From UBA1479 sp040218445 (lineage in GTDB: Bacteria; Pseudomonadota; Alphaproteobacteria; Rhodospirillales; Casp-alpha2), in assembly GCA_040218445.1 (NCBI GenBank), contig JAVJRK010000011.1, positions 349,121-413,120 of the forward strand: a stretch of 64,000 nucleotides of DNA, read 5' to 3'. The position numbers were made by a program, and so were the translations under genes. The notes under the pieces were generated by a model. The model worked only from the letters and a program-made list of their open reading frames with translations. It made no database searches and was not told the DNA's origin. Of this stretch, positions 8,546-17,686 are shown in pieces; position 1 is the stretch's first letter; each line of letters starts with the position of its first letter.

Positions 8546-9808
8546 ATGAACCGCCTCACCAAATCGCTTTCCATTGCCTGCGCCTTTGCGGCGCTTGCCT
8601 TGCGGCCACTGCCGGCCGTGGCGGCGGACCCGGCCAAGGTGCTCGACACCTATGCCGACATCGCCCATGCCATGTACGAAGACTCGCTGATCGCCGCCGG
8701 CTCCCTGAAAGCGGCGATTGACGGCCTGGTTGCCAAGCCGTCGCGCGAAGCCCTGATCCGCGCCCGCGCCGCCTGGGTCGCCGCGCGCCAGCCCTATCAG
8801 CAGACAGAAGGTTATCGGTTCGGCAACGCCGCCGTCGATGACTGGGAAGGCAAGGTCAACGCCTGGCCCCTGGATGAAGGCCTGATCGATTATGTCGACG
8901 CATCCTACGGCAAGGACAGCCAGGACAATCCCTATTACACGGCCAACGTCATCGCCAATCCGAATCTGCGCCTGGGCGGCAAGACCATCGACGCCGCCAA
9001 GATCACGCCCCAGCTGCTTTCCGGCACCCTGCACGAAGTCGACGGCGTCGAAGCCAACGTGGCCACCGGCTATCACGCCATAGAATTCCTGCTTTGGGGC
9101 CAGGACCTGAACGGCACCGGCCCCGGCGCCGGCAACCGCCCGCACACGGATTTCGACACCAAGAACTGCACCCACGGCAATTGCGACCGCCGGGCTCAAT
9201 ACCTGACGGCGGCGACCGACCTGTTGATCGCCGACCTTAAGGACATCGTCGCCCAATGGGCGCCGGACGGCGACGCCCGCAAGGCCGTCAAAGATGTCGG
9301 CGCCATCATCAAGGGCCTGGGCAGTCTGTCCTACGGCGAGCTTGCGGGCGAGCGCATCAAGCTGGGCCTGATGCTCCACGATCCCGAGGAAGAACACGAT
9401 TGCTTCGCCGACAACACACACAATTCCCATTACTTCGATCAGGTCGGCATGATGGCGGTCTATTCCGGTCATTATGCCCGCATCGACGGCTCGGTCGTCA
9501 TGGGTCCCAGCCTGGCAGATCTGGTCAAAGCCAAGGACGCCAAACTGGCGGCAAAGATCGATGATGCGATGAACGCCACCCTGGCCCGCATGCAGATCAT
9601 GAAGGATCTGGCCGACCGCCGCGTCATGGCCTACGACCAGATGATCGGCGAAGGCAACGTGGCCGGAAACAAGATCATCCAGGACGTCGTCGACGGACTG
9701 GTCGCACAGGCCAAGGCGATTGAAAGCGCCATGGCGCCGCTGGGCCTTTCCGGTGTGTCGTTCGAAGGCTCCGACAGCCTTGACAATCCGACCGCCGTAT
9801 TCAAATAG
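8546..9808 (+). CDS. Imelysin family protein (IrpA-like)
   Basis: The 420-aa secreted protein has a signal peptide of about 26 residues ending LPAVAADPA. The imelysin (M75-type) domain is indicated by GYHAIEFLLWGQDLN, which contains the family GxHxxE motif, and by the preceding WPLDEGLIDYVD block. The family acts in the periplasm or at the outer membrane in iron acquisition, and peptidase activity is doubtful. AGGAGTG lies 5 nt before the ATG. It is the first gene of a four-gene set ending at 13619 that matches known iron-regulated imelysin loci. Confidence 0.88.
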   Translation: MNRLTKSLSIACAFAALALRPLPAVAADPAKVLDTYADIAHAMYEDSLIAAGSLKAAIDGLVAKPSREALIRARAAWVAARQPYQQTEGYRFGNAAVDDWEGKVNAWPLDEGLIDYVDASYGKDSQDNPYYTANVIANPNLRLGGKTIDAAKITPQLLSGTLHEVDGVEANVATGYHAIEFLLWGQDLNGTGPGAGNRPHTDFDTKNCTHGNCDRRAQYLTAATDLLIADLKDIVAQWAPDGDARKAVKDVGAIIKGLGSLSYGELAGERIKLGLMLHDPEEEHDCFADNTHNSHYFDQVGMMAVYSGHYARIDGSVVMGPSLADLVKAKDAKLAAKIDDAMNATLARMQIMKDLADRRVMAYDQMIGEGNVAGNKIIQDVVDGLVAQAKAIESAMAPLGLSGVSFEGSDSLDNPTAVFK

Positions 9809-9810
9809 CA

Positions 9811-9862
9811 GGGTGAGAGCGAACGGCGGCGTCTGCACATCATCGGGCGCCGTCGTTCACCC
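9811..9862 (+). terminator. Imperfect hairpin between imelysin and dihaem genes
   Basis: GGGTGA and GAACGGCGGCG on the left pair imperfectly with GGGCGCCGTCGTTCACCC at 9845-9862. The hairpin starts two bases after the imelysin stop and has no T-tract. An attenuator or mRNA-processing structure that favours expression of the first gene is plausible. Confidence 0.4.
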
Positions 9863-9907
9863 TTCGGTCTTGAACGACCAAATCTAACTTAAGGACGCAC
9901 GTCTGAT

Positions 9908-11416
9908 ATGTTTTCGGCCAACCGCTGGGCCAGCCTAGCCGCCATTGCGGTCATGACCGCCGCCGCCATCCCTGCGTCCGCCGACCGGGCGACCGAGATC
10001 GTCAAGCCAACCACCGATTTTTCCAAGGCAGAGGCCTTTGAGGCCATGCAGGGCGGGGCCGCGACATCGCGCAAGGCCGCCAATATCAACGCGTTTTCCC
10101 ATTCCTCCGCCAATCTTCATTTTTCCCAGGAACTGGATTTCAAGGTCGGCAACGGATTCTTCCGAAGGCTATGGGTTTCGGCGCCGGCATCGACCCGCTC
10201 GGCCGACGGTCTGGGCCCCCTGTTCAATGCCCGGTCGTGTCAGCGCTGCCATTTGAAAGACGGGCGCGGCCATCCGCCCAAGGCCAACTGGCCGGACGAC
10301 AGCGCCGTCTCCATGTTCCTGCGCCTGTCGATCCCGCCGCAAACCGATGAACAGCGCCGCGCCATAAAACAGGCCCGCGCCACCGTCATCCCAGAGCCCA
10401 CATACGGCGGGCAGCTTCAAGATTTCGCCATTCCGGGCATCGAGCCCGAAGGCCGCATGCACATCACCTATGCCGAAGAACCTGTGAAACTGGGCGACGG
10501 CACGACGGTTTCCCTACGCCGCCCAACCTATACCATCACCCATCTTGGCTACGGCCCCCTACACCCCGACACCATGATCTCACCGCGCGTGACGCCGCCG
10601 ATGATCGGCCTGGGCCTGTTGGAAATGATCGCCGATGCCGACATCACCGTGAATGCCGACCCGGACGACAAGGACGGCGACGGCATTTCCGGGCGCGTCC
10701 AGCGTGTCTGGGACACGGATACGGGCAAGGCCGCAATCGGCCGGTTCGGGTGGAAAGCGGGCAACCCGACCATCCACCAGCAATCGGGCCATGCCTTCGC
10801 CGGCGACATCGGTATCTCCAACCCGGTCGCGCGCGATCATTGGGGGGACTGCACGAAAGCACAATCCGCCTGCCGCACCGCACCCGACGGCGGCACCACG
10901 CCGGATGCGGACAACCCGACCGCCGGCGGCATGGAGGCATCGCAAAAAGTTCTCGACCTGGTCGTGTTCTATTCCCGTAACCTGGCCGTCCCCCAGCGCC
11001 GCAAAGTCACGGATGCCCAGGTACTGGCCGGCAAGAAAGCCTTTTACGAAGGCGGTTGCATCGCCTGTCATCGGCCCAAGTTCGTGACCCGCCGGGATGA
11101 AACCCGCAAGGAACACTCCTATCAGCTGATCTGGCCCTATACGGACATGCTGCTGCACGACATGGGCGACGGCCTTGCCGACAACCGGCCCGAAGGCCAG
11201 GCCGACGGCCGCGAATGGCGGACACCGCCGCTTTGGGGCATCGGTCTGACCAAGACCGTCAACGGCCATACCTTTTTCCTGCACGACGGCCGGGCGCGCA
11301 ACCTGCTGGAAGCCATCCTGTGGCACGGCGGCGAGGCTGAAGCCGCCCGCGAGAAAGTTAGAATGATGCCGAAAGAGGAGCGGAACGCGCTGCTCGCGTT
11401 CCTGAATTCGCTATGA
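9908..11416 (+). CDS. Dihaem thiol-oxidoreductase-like cytochrome c of imelysin loci
   Basis: The 502-aa protein has a signal peptide ending at about residue 26 (AAIPASADRA). It carries two c-type haem motifs, CQRCH at residues 111-115 and CIACH at 384-388, as in the DUF3604-free 'di-haem oxidoreductase' family related to MauG/CcpA peroxidases. A Ca-binding-like DPDDKDGDGISG segment lies near residue 255. It acts in the periplasm. In iron-regulated loci it is always sandwiched between imelysin proteins, so iron oxidation or reduction during uptake is inferred. Its stop overlaps the next start by 4 nt (ATGA). Confidence 0.88.
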   Translation: MFSANRWASLAAIAVMTAAAIPASADRATEIVKPTTDFSKAEAFEAMQGGAATSRKAANINAFSHSSANLHFSQELDFKVGNGFFRRLWVSAPASTRSADGLGPLFNARSCQRCHLKDGRGHPPKANWPDDSAVSMFLRLSIPPQTDEQRRAIKQARATVIPEPTYGGQLQDFAIPGIEPEGRMHITYAEEPVKLGDGTTVSLRRPTYTITHLGYGPLHPDTMISPRVTPPMIGLGLLEMIADADITVNADPDDKDGDGISGRVQRVWDTDTGKAAIGRFGWKAGNPTIHQQSGHAFAGDIGISNPVARDHWGDCTKAQSACRTAPDGGTTPDADNPTAGGMEASQKVLDLVVFYSRNLAVPQRRKVTDAQVLAGKKAFYEGGCIACHRPKFVTRRDETRKEHSYQLIWPYTDMLLHDMGDGLADNRPEGQADGREWRTPPLWGIGLTKTVNGHTFFLHDGRARNLLEAILWHGGEAEAAREKVRMMPKEERNALLAFLNSL

Positions 11417-12474
11417 ACCGACGCCAGATTTTATATGGATTAATCATCGGCCTCGCAGGGAGCCTGATCACCCCTACCCCCGCCCATGCCGCCGGCAAGG
11501 CCATCGACTACGAAGCGGTCAATGCCGCCATCGTCAAAGACCACCTGCTGCCCCGCTATCACGGCCTGACCGGCAAGACCGCCCAACTTGCACAGGTTGC
11601 CGGAACGCTCTGCCCCGATGTCGCGCCCAAAACCCTAGACGCCGTCAAAACGGCCTTTCACGACGCCCTTGATGCCTGGCAAGAAATCGAACACCTGCGT
11701 CAGGGGCCGCCCGCCACGCTGGAAGCCCATATCCGCGTCAAGTTCTGGCCGGACCGCAGAAGCCTGGTCGACAAGCACCTGGCGCGCCTGATGGCGAATA
11801 AGAACCCGGATATCCTTAAACCGGACGTGTTCGGTCATGTCTCCATCGCCGTGCAGGGCTTTCCGGCCATGGAACGCCTGCTGTTCGCCGATAACGCCCA
11901 GACGCGCCTGAAGGATACCACCGGCCCGGTTTCGCCCTGTGCCGTCGTTCAGGCCATCGCGGTCAATCTGCATGCCATCGCCCGGGAACTGGAAACACGC
12001 TGGACCCGGGACCCCGCCGCCGGCCGTCCCGCGAAACGCGTCACCACTGATCTGTTCAACGATCTGGCCACGGGCCTGGGTGCCGTGGGCGACCTGAAAC
12101 TGGGCGCCGCCCTGGGCAGCGACGGAGGATACAGACCGCGCCGGGCGGAAAACCAGCTAAGCGGCCGGGCCCTGCGCAACGTGGCGCACAACCTGGTTGC
12201 ACTGGAAGATTTGTATGACGGCCTCGCCACCGCACCGGCGGCAAGCTTGGCCGGCACACCGGAAGACACCCTGATCCGCCGCCAGTTCACTCAACTGATC
12301 GCGGATACGAAAGCCATGGGTCCGTCCATCAAGGCCTTGTTGAAAACCGATCAAGACGCCCTGCGTCTTAAGGAACTGAAGGGCCGTATCCTGAAATTGC
12401 GCGAACAGGTGATCGTAAACGTATCCGCGGCGCTGAATCTGGTTTTGGGCTTCAACGCCTTGGACGGAGACTGA
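11413..12474 (+). CDS. Second imelysin family protein
   Basis: The 353-aa secreted protein has a signal peptide ending TPAHAAG (about residue 28). The imelysin region has WQEIEHLRQGP and VQGFPAMERLLF. In this paralogue the GxHxxE motif is replaced by GFPAME, the pattern common in the second imelysin of such operons, so metal binding probably differs from the first copy. It is translationally coupled to the dihaem gene (ATGA overlap), and the DUF1513 gene begins 2 nt after its stop. Confidence 0.85.
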   Translation: MNRRQILYGLIIGLAGSLITPTPAHAAGKAIDYEAVNAAIVKDHLLPRYHGLTGKTAQLAQVAGTLCPDVAPKTLDAVKTAFHDALDAWQEIEHLRQGPPATLEAHIRVKFWPDRRSLVDKHLARLMANKNPDILKPDVFGHVSIAVQGFPAMERLLFADNAQTRLKDTTGPVSPCAVVQAIAVNLHAIARELETRWTRDPAAGRPAKRVTTDLFNDLATGLGAVGDLKLGAALGSDGGYRPRRAENQLSGRALRNVAHNLVALEDLYDGLATAPAASLAGTPEDTLIRRQFTQLIADTKAMGPSIKALLKTDQDALRLKELKGRILKLREQVIVNVSAALNLVLGFNALDGD

Positions 12475-12476
12475 TC

Positions 12477-13619
12477 ATGGTCACGACCATGACACGCCGC
12501 CGATTGTTGACCCTAAGCGCCGGTGGTTTCGTGCTGCTGGCCGCGCCGAGAATCCGCGCGTCCGCCAACGGGCCGCGTTATCTGGGCGTCAGGCGGCTGG
12601 GCAACGGCCGTGACGCGCCCTTTCACTTCGTCGCCTGCGTGGCCGACGAACAGGGCCGCATCCTGCGCCAAGTCGCCCTGCCCGCCCGTGGACATGGTTT
12701 TGCCGTTGACCCAACCGGCACCCAGGCCGTGGCCCTTGCGCGCCGGCCCGGCACCTTCGCCGCCGCGTTCGATCCGGCGGGCGACGCCCCCGCACGTGTT
12801 TTTCACACGCCCAAGGGGCGGCATTTCCAGGGCCATGCGGTGTTCGAACCCCAGGGCCGATATCTGTTCGCGACCGAAAACGATTTCAATAACGTGCGCG
12901 GCTGCATCGGGGTTTATGATGCCGCCGACCGCTTCAAACGCGTGGCTGAATTGCCCAGCCACGGCATCGGCGCGCACGAATTGGTCCTGATGCCCGACGG
13001 CCAAACCCTGGCCGTCGCCAACGGCGGCATCCTGACCCACCCGGATAGCGGCCGGGCCAAGCTGAACCTGGGCACCATGACCCCCAATCTGGCCTATGTG
13101 GACCTGGCATCCGGGCGCTTGCAGGACAGCGTTTCCCATGCCCCGGGCCGCCGGCAGAAACTGAGCATCCGCCATCTGGCCGCGTTCAGTGATGGGCGCG
13201 TCGTCATCGCCTGTCAGGATCAGGGCCCTGCGGGGGACGGCCTGCCACTGGTCGGCCTGCACCGTCCGGGGTCGGGCCGGATCAAGGATTTGACCGCTCC
13301 CCAGGCGACTCTGTATGGCCTGCAAGGGTATTGCGGGTCGGTCGCCGTCGACCGGGGCAGCAAGATCGCCGCCGTCAGCGCCCCGCGCGGCGGCCGCATC
13401 TTGTTCTGGAACACGGCCACATCCGAACTGGTCGGCACCACGCCGCTTGCCGATGGTTGCGGTATTGCGCCCGGGCCGGCCGAAGGCTCCTTCGTGTTGA
13501 CCAGCGGCCTGGGCGCCTTCCAGATCGGGGGGCCCGGATTATCCGCGTCTTCACCCCCTGCGGACAGCGCGCCCTGGGACAACCATCTTCTGGCCGCCCC
13601 AGGGGGCCGGTCATCCTAA
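12477..13619 (+). CDS. DUF1513 domain-containing secreted protein
   Basis: The protein is 380 aa. The N-terminus MTRRRLLTLSAGGFVLLAA reads as a twin-arginine-like signal, which would fit export after folding. The remainder is a DUF1513 beta-propeller-like domain (GHGFAVDPTGTQAVALARRPG, HFQGHAVFEPQGRYLFATEND, LPSHGIGAHELVLMPDG). GGAG lies about 7 nt before the ATG. Its function is unknown, but the family belongs to imelysin iron-uptake operons. The last codon overlaps the convergent permease gene by 4 nt. Confidence 0.85.
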   Translation: MVTTMTRRRLLTLSAGGFVLLAAPRIRASANGPRYLGVRRLGNGRDAPFHFVACVADEQGRILRQVALPARGHGFAVDPTGTQAVALARRPGTFAAAFDPAGDAPARVFHTPKGRHFQGHAVFEPQGRYLFATENDFNNVRGCIGVYDAADRFKRVAELPSHGIGAHELVLMPDGQTLAVANGGILTHPDSGRAKLNLGTMTPNLAYVDLASGRLQDSVSHAPGRRQKLSIRHLAAFSDGRVVIACQDQGPAGDGLPLVGLHRPGSGRIKDLTAPQATLYGLQGYCGSVAVDRGSKIAAVSAPRGGRILFWNTATSELVGTTPLADGCGIAPGPAEGSFVLTSGLGAFQIGGPGLSASSPPADSAPWDNHLLAAPGGRSS

Positions 13620-15373
13620 AGCGGGCGGCTGTCGAGCGTCAGCAGAAGAACATCAACGCCGTAGAACTGTTCATGGCGGACCCGGTCGGCGATACCGCTG
13701 AGAATACGCAATCCCACATCATCCGCCCGCGGCAGGGCATTTCGGTCGAACCCTTCGACCGCCTGCTCCAGGTTCACATCCATGGCACCGGACAGAATCT
13801 CGACCTCGATGGTGTCGTGCTCCGGCCGCGCGGATACGCGTAACTTGCGGGCACGGCCCCCGGTTTCATCCGCCAATTGACCGATCAGGAATAACATCGC
13901 TTCTTCCCCCGCCAGTTCCAGGCGTAAGACCGCGCGATGGTCCCAACCGGCTTTTGTCCCGGCCTCGGTCAGATATTCCTGTAGCTGGGGAATTGAAGAC
14001 AGGGATGCGGGCAAATCCAGGCTTTTCACCCGGTCACGCTTGAAGCTCAGCAATACCGACATCAGGATCGCCACGACACCGCCCGCCGTCATGCCGTTGT
14101 CGAACAGCTGGCGGGCCCAGTCAGGCATATAATCGGCAAACAGGGCCTGTTCTTCGAACCCGACGGCCAGCCAGAACGCGACGCAAACGATCATCCCGTT
14201 GTCGAAGCTGAGGCCGTCCTCTGTCACCAGTTTCAGGCCGTGCATGAACAACAGAATGATCAGCAGCCCGATATAGGCGGCGGCGATGGGTGCCGGGATG
14301 GTGATCAGAAACATCGCGACCTTCGGGCAGAACGCGAACAGGAACAGGAAAGCCCCGCCGAACAGCCCCACGGCGCGCGCACCGACGCCGGTCAGTTCAA
14401 CCACGGACAGGCTGGTGGAATAGGTCGTATTGGGCAGGGTTCCCAGCAGGCCTGACAGAAAATTGCCCAACCCGTCGGCGTTAACCGCCCCCTGAACAGC
14501 GCGGAAATCGATGGGTTCCTGCCGGCGTTTGGACAGACGCTGGATGGCGACCCCATCACCATAGGTTTCAATTGCACCGACGATGGTGACGATGGCGAAG
14601 GGAACCAGCAGGCGCCAGAAATCCGTACCGAATGTCAGGTCCAGGCCGGGCCAAACGCCGACCGGCAAGCCGATCCAATCCGCCTCGGCGACTTTGCTGA
14701 AATCATAAGCCCCCATGGCCACGGCCAGGACGTATCCGACGATCACACCGATGATCGGCCCCCAAAGGCGCACCGGCCCTTTGCCGAACAGGGAAACACC
14801 GACAATCACGACAAAGGTCGCGATTGCGGTAAGCGGCGCGGCCGCGCTGCCTTCGGGAACGCTGGGCATGGGGACGCTTAACATATTGAAGACAATCGGA
14901 AAGACGGTTACGGCAACGACCATCAGAACAGTCCCGCCGACCGTCGGCGTGATGATCCGCCGCAGATAGCCCAGCCGGAACGAGAACACGAATTGGATCA
15001 GCGACGACATCAGCACCAGGGTCGCCAAAAGCGCCAAGCCGCCCGATTTCAAGGCATCCACGGATACCGCCATGAACGCACCGGACGTCCCCATGAACAG
15101 CACGAAGCCCGCACCGAAACGCCCCAGAACCGGCACCTTGAGCGGCCGCGCCTGGATCATCGTGGTGATGCCGCAAACGATAAGGGCCGCGAATACGGCC
15201 CAAGACGCCGTGCTGTCAGGCAGCCCCGCCGCGCGAATAACGATAACCGGGGCCAGGACGATGCCGGCGATGATCAAGACCACAACCTGAAAACCCATCG
15301 CCGCCGACAATGCCGGCGGCGGATTTTCGTCCACTGCGTATTTCAGGTCCGTTTCCCGGCTTTCGTCGCTCAT
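13616..15373 (-). CDS. NCS2 xanthine/uracil permease fused to a C-terminal HATPase_c_2 (anti-sigma kinase-like) domain
   Basis: The protein is 585 aa. Residues 1-445 form a 12-14-segment NCS2 nucleobase permease, with signatures such as FGAGFVLFMGTSGAF, PTVGGTVLMVVAVTVFP and FLSGLLGTLPNTTYSTS. Residues 451-585 are soluble and look like a GHKL ATPase of the RsbW/HATPase_c_2 type: LRLELAGEEAMLFLIGQL aligns with the N-box helix and VGLRILSGIADRVRHEQF with the C-terminal GxGL helix. The canonical N-box Asn is replaced (EEAMLFLI), so ATP binding is uncertain. The cytoplasmic domain may regulate transport or report substrate status. The usual NCS2 length is about 430-480 aa, so the extension is real. 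Confidence 0.8.
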   Translation of the reverse strand: MSDESRETDLKYAVDENPPPALSAAMGFQVVVLIIAGIVLAPVIVIRAAGLPDSTASWAVFAALIVCGITTMIQARPLKVPVLGRFGAGFVLFMGTSGAFMAVSVDALKSGGLALLATLVLMSSLIQFVFSFRLGYLRRIITPTVGGTVLMVVAVTVFPIVFNMLSVPMPSVPEGSAAAPLTAIATFVVIVGVSLFGKGPVRLWGPIIGVIVGYVLAVAMGAYDFSKVAEADWIGLPVGVWPGLDLTFGTDFWRLLVPFAIVTIVGAIETYGDGVAIQRLSKRRQEPIDFRAVQGAVNADGLGNFLSGLLGTLPNTTYSTSLSVVELTGVGARAVGLFGGAFLFLFAFCPKVAMFLITIPAPIAAAYIGLLIILLFMHGLKLVTEDGLSFDNGMIVCVAFWLAVGFEEQALFADYMPDWARQLFDNGMTAGGVVAILMSVLLSFKRDRVKSLDLPASLSSIPQLQEYLTEAGTKAGWDHRAVLRLELAGEEAMLFLIGQLADETGGRARKLRVSARPEHDTIEVEILSGAMDVNLEQAVEGFDRNALPRADDVGLRILSGIADRVRHEQFYGVDVLLLTLDSRPL

Positions 15374-15536
15374 CGCTTATCCTCTCCCCCTTAACCAAAA
15401 ATTGCATGCAAATGGCAGTCTTCACGCTTGGGAATAAAAATCCCCTCTTTCCCTGCCTCCGTTCAAGGAGAAAAGCCTGAAAATTTCCCGCCCAAGACAA
15501 AAATGCCCCTTGAAACCATCAAGCCGATATTCGACA

Positions 15537-15574
15537 TTGACAATCATTCTCAAAATTAATGATAATCATTATCA
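15537..15574 (+). promoter_or_regulatory. bfd promoter with tandem Fur boxes
   Basis: TGATAATCATTATCA at 15560-15574 is a perfect palindrome identical to the Fur box at 6582. A second, 13/15-matching copy (TGACAATCATTCTCA) lies at 15538-15552, with centres 22 bp apart. TTGACA (15537) and GATAAT (15561), 18 nt apart, form a good promoter buried in the two boxes. This predicts strong iron repression of the ferredoxin gene that starts at 15604. Confidence 0.85.
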
Positions 15575-15603
15575 ACGACAATCAATCCTTGGGACCGTCA
15601 TCC

Positions 15604-15837
15604 ATGTACGTCTGCAATTGCAACGGAATAACTGAAACGGAAGTCAAAGAAGCGGTGCAATCCGGTGCCCAGCAATGGGACGACGTACATACCTATTTCG
15701 ACTGCGCGCCCTGCTGCGGCAAATGCGAATGCGAAATTTCCGAAGCCATCTGCCAAGCCCGGACCCAGGGAAAATCCAAGCGCAAGAAAAAGGGCGAGGC
15801 GCTGTTCGGTGCTCCCGCCATGGTTCCCGCCGCCTGA
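15604..15837 (+). CDS. bfd: Bacterioferritin-associated ferredoxin (2Fe-2S)
   Basis: This 77-aa protein begins MYVCNCNGITETEV and has Cys4-x-Cys6 and, 32 residues later, Cys38-x2-Cys41 (CCGKC), which is the Bfd cluster-binding arrangement. Further Cys residues (34, 37, 43) make it unusually Cys-rich. Bfd reduces and mobilises iron stored in bacterioferritin under iron limitation. The basic tail (GKSKRKKKGE) is an extension beyond the roughly 60-aa core. The ATG at 15604 follows the Fur-box promoter; the upstream frame is not conserved. Confidence 0.88.
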   Translation: MYVCNCNGITETEVKEAVQSGAQQWDDVHTYFDCAPCCGKCECEISEAICQARTQGKSKRKKKGEALFGAPAMVPAA

Positions 15838-15856
15838 TCCGGCTTCCTTAAATCTT

Positions 15857-16660
15857 TTAAATCAATTGCGATACAGGGTCCGGGATACACACCCGGATCG
15901 GCTGGCCCGTGCCGCTGTCTGCAACCTCGGTAATGCGGATCGGAATTCCGTACACATCACTCAGCGCCGCCCCGGTCAACACATCCCCGCTCTTCCCGGC
16001 GGCATAGACCCCGCCTGACTTCATCAAGACCGCCGCCGCGGCAAAGCGCAAGGCATGGTCCGGATGATGGGACGAAACGATGATGGTTCGCCCTGCCCCC
16101 GCCAATCGCCGGATACATTCCAACACATGGAACTGATTGGCAAAATCCAGACTGGCGGTCGGTTCGTCCATGAAAATGAGGGGCGCTTCCTGGGCCAAAG
16201 CGCGGGCGATCAAAACCAGTTGCCGCTGCCCGCCGCTGATTGCCGTGAACGACCGGCGGGCAAGATCGACGATCCGCAGTTCGGTAAGTGCGGCCTCGGC
16301 AACCCGGCGGTCTTCCGTCCCCGGGGCAGAGAACATGCCCAAATGCGGAGCCCGCCCCATCAGAACCACATCCATCACGGAAAACGGGAAATAACCTTCG
16401 ACCACCTGGGGGACATAGGCGATCCGTTTGGCGATTTCAGAACGTGGCAGGGAGGTAAGATCATCGCCGCCGATCAACACCTGCCCGCCCTGCGGATGCA
16501 GCAGACCCAGAAGCGTTCTGAACAGCGTCGTCTTGCCGCATCCGTTGGGCCCCAGAAGGGCCGTGACCACACCGCCGTCAATAACCAGGTTCATGTCCCG
16601 GCCCACGGGATGCCCCGGATAGCCGGTCGCCAGACCCCGTGTTTCAACCGCTACCGCCAT
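15857..16660 (-). CDS. FecE/BtuD-type ABC transporter ATP-binding protein
   Basis: The protein is about 267 aa with Walker A GPNGCGKTT, Q-loop VPQVVEG, signature SGGQRQLV, Walker B LIFMDEPTASLD and H-loop SSHHPDH. It belongs to the siderophore/haem/B12 importer ATPases. The ATG at 16660 overlaps the permease stop by 10 nt; a GTG at 16687 is a weaker choice. It energises the permease encoded upstream. It converges on bfd across a 19-bp gap. Confidence 0.9.
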   Translation of the reverse strand: MAVAVETRGLATGYPGHPVGRDMNLVIDGGVVTALLGPNGCGKTTLFRTLLGLLHPQGGQVLIGGDDLTSLPRSEIAKRIAYVPQVVEGYFPFSVMDVVLMGRAPHLGMFSAPGTEDRRVAEAALTELRIVDLARRSFTAISGGQRQLVLIARALAQEAPLIFMDEPTASLDFANQFHVLECIRRLAGAGRTIIVSSHHPDHALRFAAAAVLMKSGGVYAAGKSGDVLTGAALSDVYGIPIRITEVADSGTGQPIRVCIPDPVSQLI

Positions 16661-17685
16661 GACAGCCGCGCCCGGGCCAGAACCCACAGGAACAAGGGTG
16701 CCCCGACAAAGGCATTGAGAATGCCCAGGGGAATTTCCACCGTTGTCGCCGCGCGGGCCAGCGTGTCCACGCCCAACAGATAAATCGCCCCCAGCAACAC
16801 CGTCGCCGGCAACAGGCGGGAGAATTCAGGGCCGACAATGAACCGCGCCATATGCGGGATGATCAACCCGACCCAACCGATGGTCCCGGCGATGGCGACC
16901 ACGGCCGAGGTCGCCAAGGTCGCGCAGACCACCAGGATCAGGCGCAGGCGTTCCGTATCGATGCCCAGGGCACGGGCCTCGTCATCACCCAATGACATCA
17001 GGTTGACCCGCCAGCGCAGGAACAACAACGGGACAAGACCCAACGCCACCGCCGGCCAGGCCGTGCCCAAATCCGAATAGGTCACACCGGCAAGCGAGCC
17101 CATCAGCCAGAAGGTAATGGCCGGCAGTTGATCATAAGGGTCCGCCAAATAAGTCAGGACCGCGATCCCCGCCCCCATGACGGCACCGATCACCACCCCC
17201 GCCAGCACCAGCACCAGAACCGGGTCATGGGCACCGCGCACAGCCTTGGAGACGAAGTACACCATGGCCACCGCCGCCAGACCGAACACAAAGGCCATGC
17301 CCTGGATCGCCGCCACCGGCAAAGACAGAAAGATCGCCAGAACCGCCCCCAGGCCGGCCCCCGATGTCACCCCCAGAATGTCGGGGGCGACCAGAGGGTT
17401 GCGAAACACGGACTGATAGGTCGCCCCCGCCGCCGAAAGCGCCAGGCCGACCAACAACGCCGACGTCAGGCGCGGCACGCGAATGTCCATCACGACGGCC
17501 CGGGCGCGCTCGGATACGTCTTGCGGAAAACCAGTCACGGCTTCCCACAAGATACGGGCGACATCCCCCATGGATACGGGAAACTGCCCCACCGTGGCGG
17601 CCGCGAAAAACAATGCCGCAGCCCCGCCCACGCCCGCAGCCGCCCAGGCGGCGCGGCGGGTCAATATGCCGGGTTCCTGTGCCAC
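16651..17685 (-). CDS. FecCD-type ABC transporter permease
   Basis: The 344-aa membrane protein has about 9-10 hydrophobic segments and FecCD signatures: RVPRLTSALLVGLALSAAG, QSVFRNPLVAPDILGVTSGAG, the coupling region GSLAGVTYSDLG, and GWVGLIIPHMARFIVG. It starts with GTG one base after the binding-protein stop, indicating translational coupling. It forms the channel of a high-affinity iron-complex (or related chelate) importer. Confidence 0.9.
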   Translation of the reverse strand: MAQEPGILTRRAAWAAAGVGGAAALFFAAATVGQFPVSMGDVARILWEAVTGFPQDVSERARAVVMDIRVPRLTSALLVGLALSAAGATYQSVFRNPLVAPDILGVTSGAGLGAVLAIFLSLPVAAIQGMAFVFGLAAVAMVYFVSKAVRGAHDPVLVLVLAGVVIGAVMGAGIAVLTYLADPYDQLPAITFWLMGSLAGVTYSDLGTAWPAVALGLVPLLFLRWRVNLMSLGDDEARALGIDTERLRLILVVCATLATSAVVAIAGTIGWVGLIIPHMARFIVGPEFSRLLPATVLLGAIYLLGVDTLARAATTVEIPLGILNAFVGAPLFLWVLARARLSWR

Positions 17686-17686
17686 T

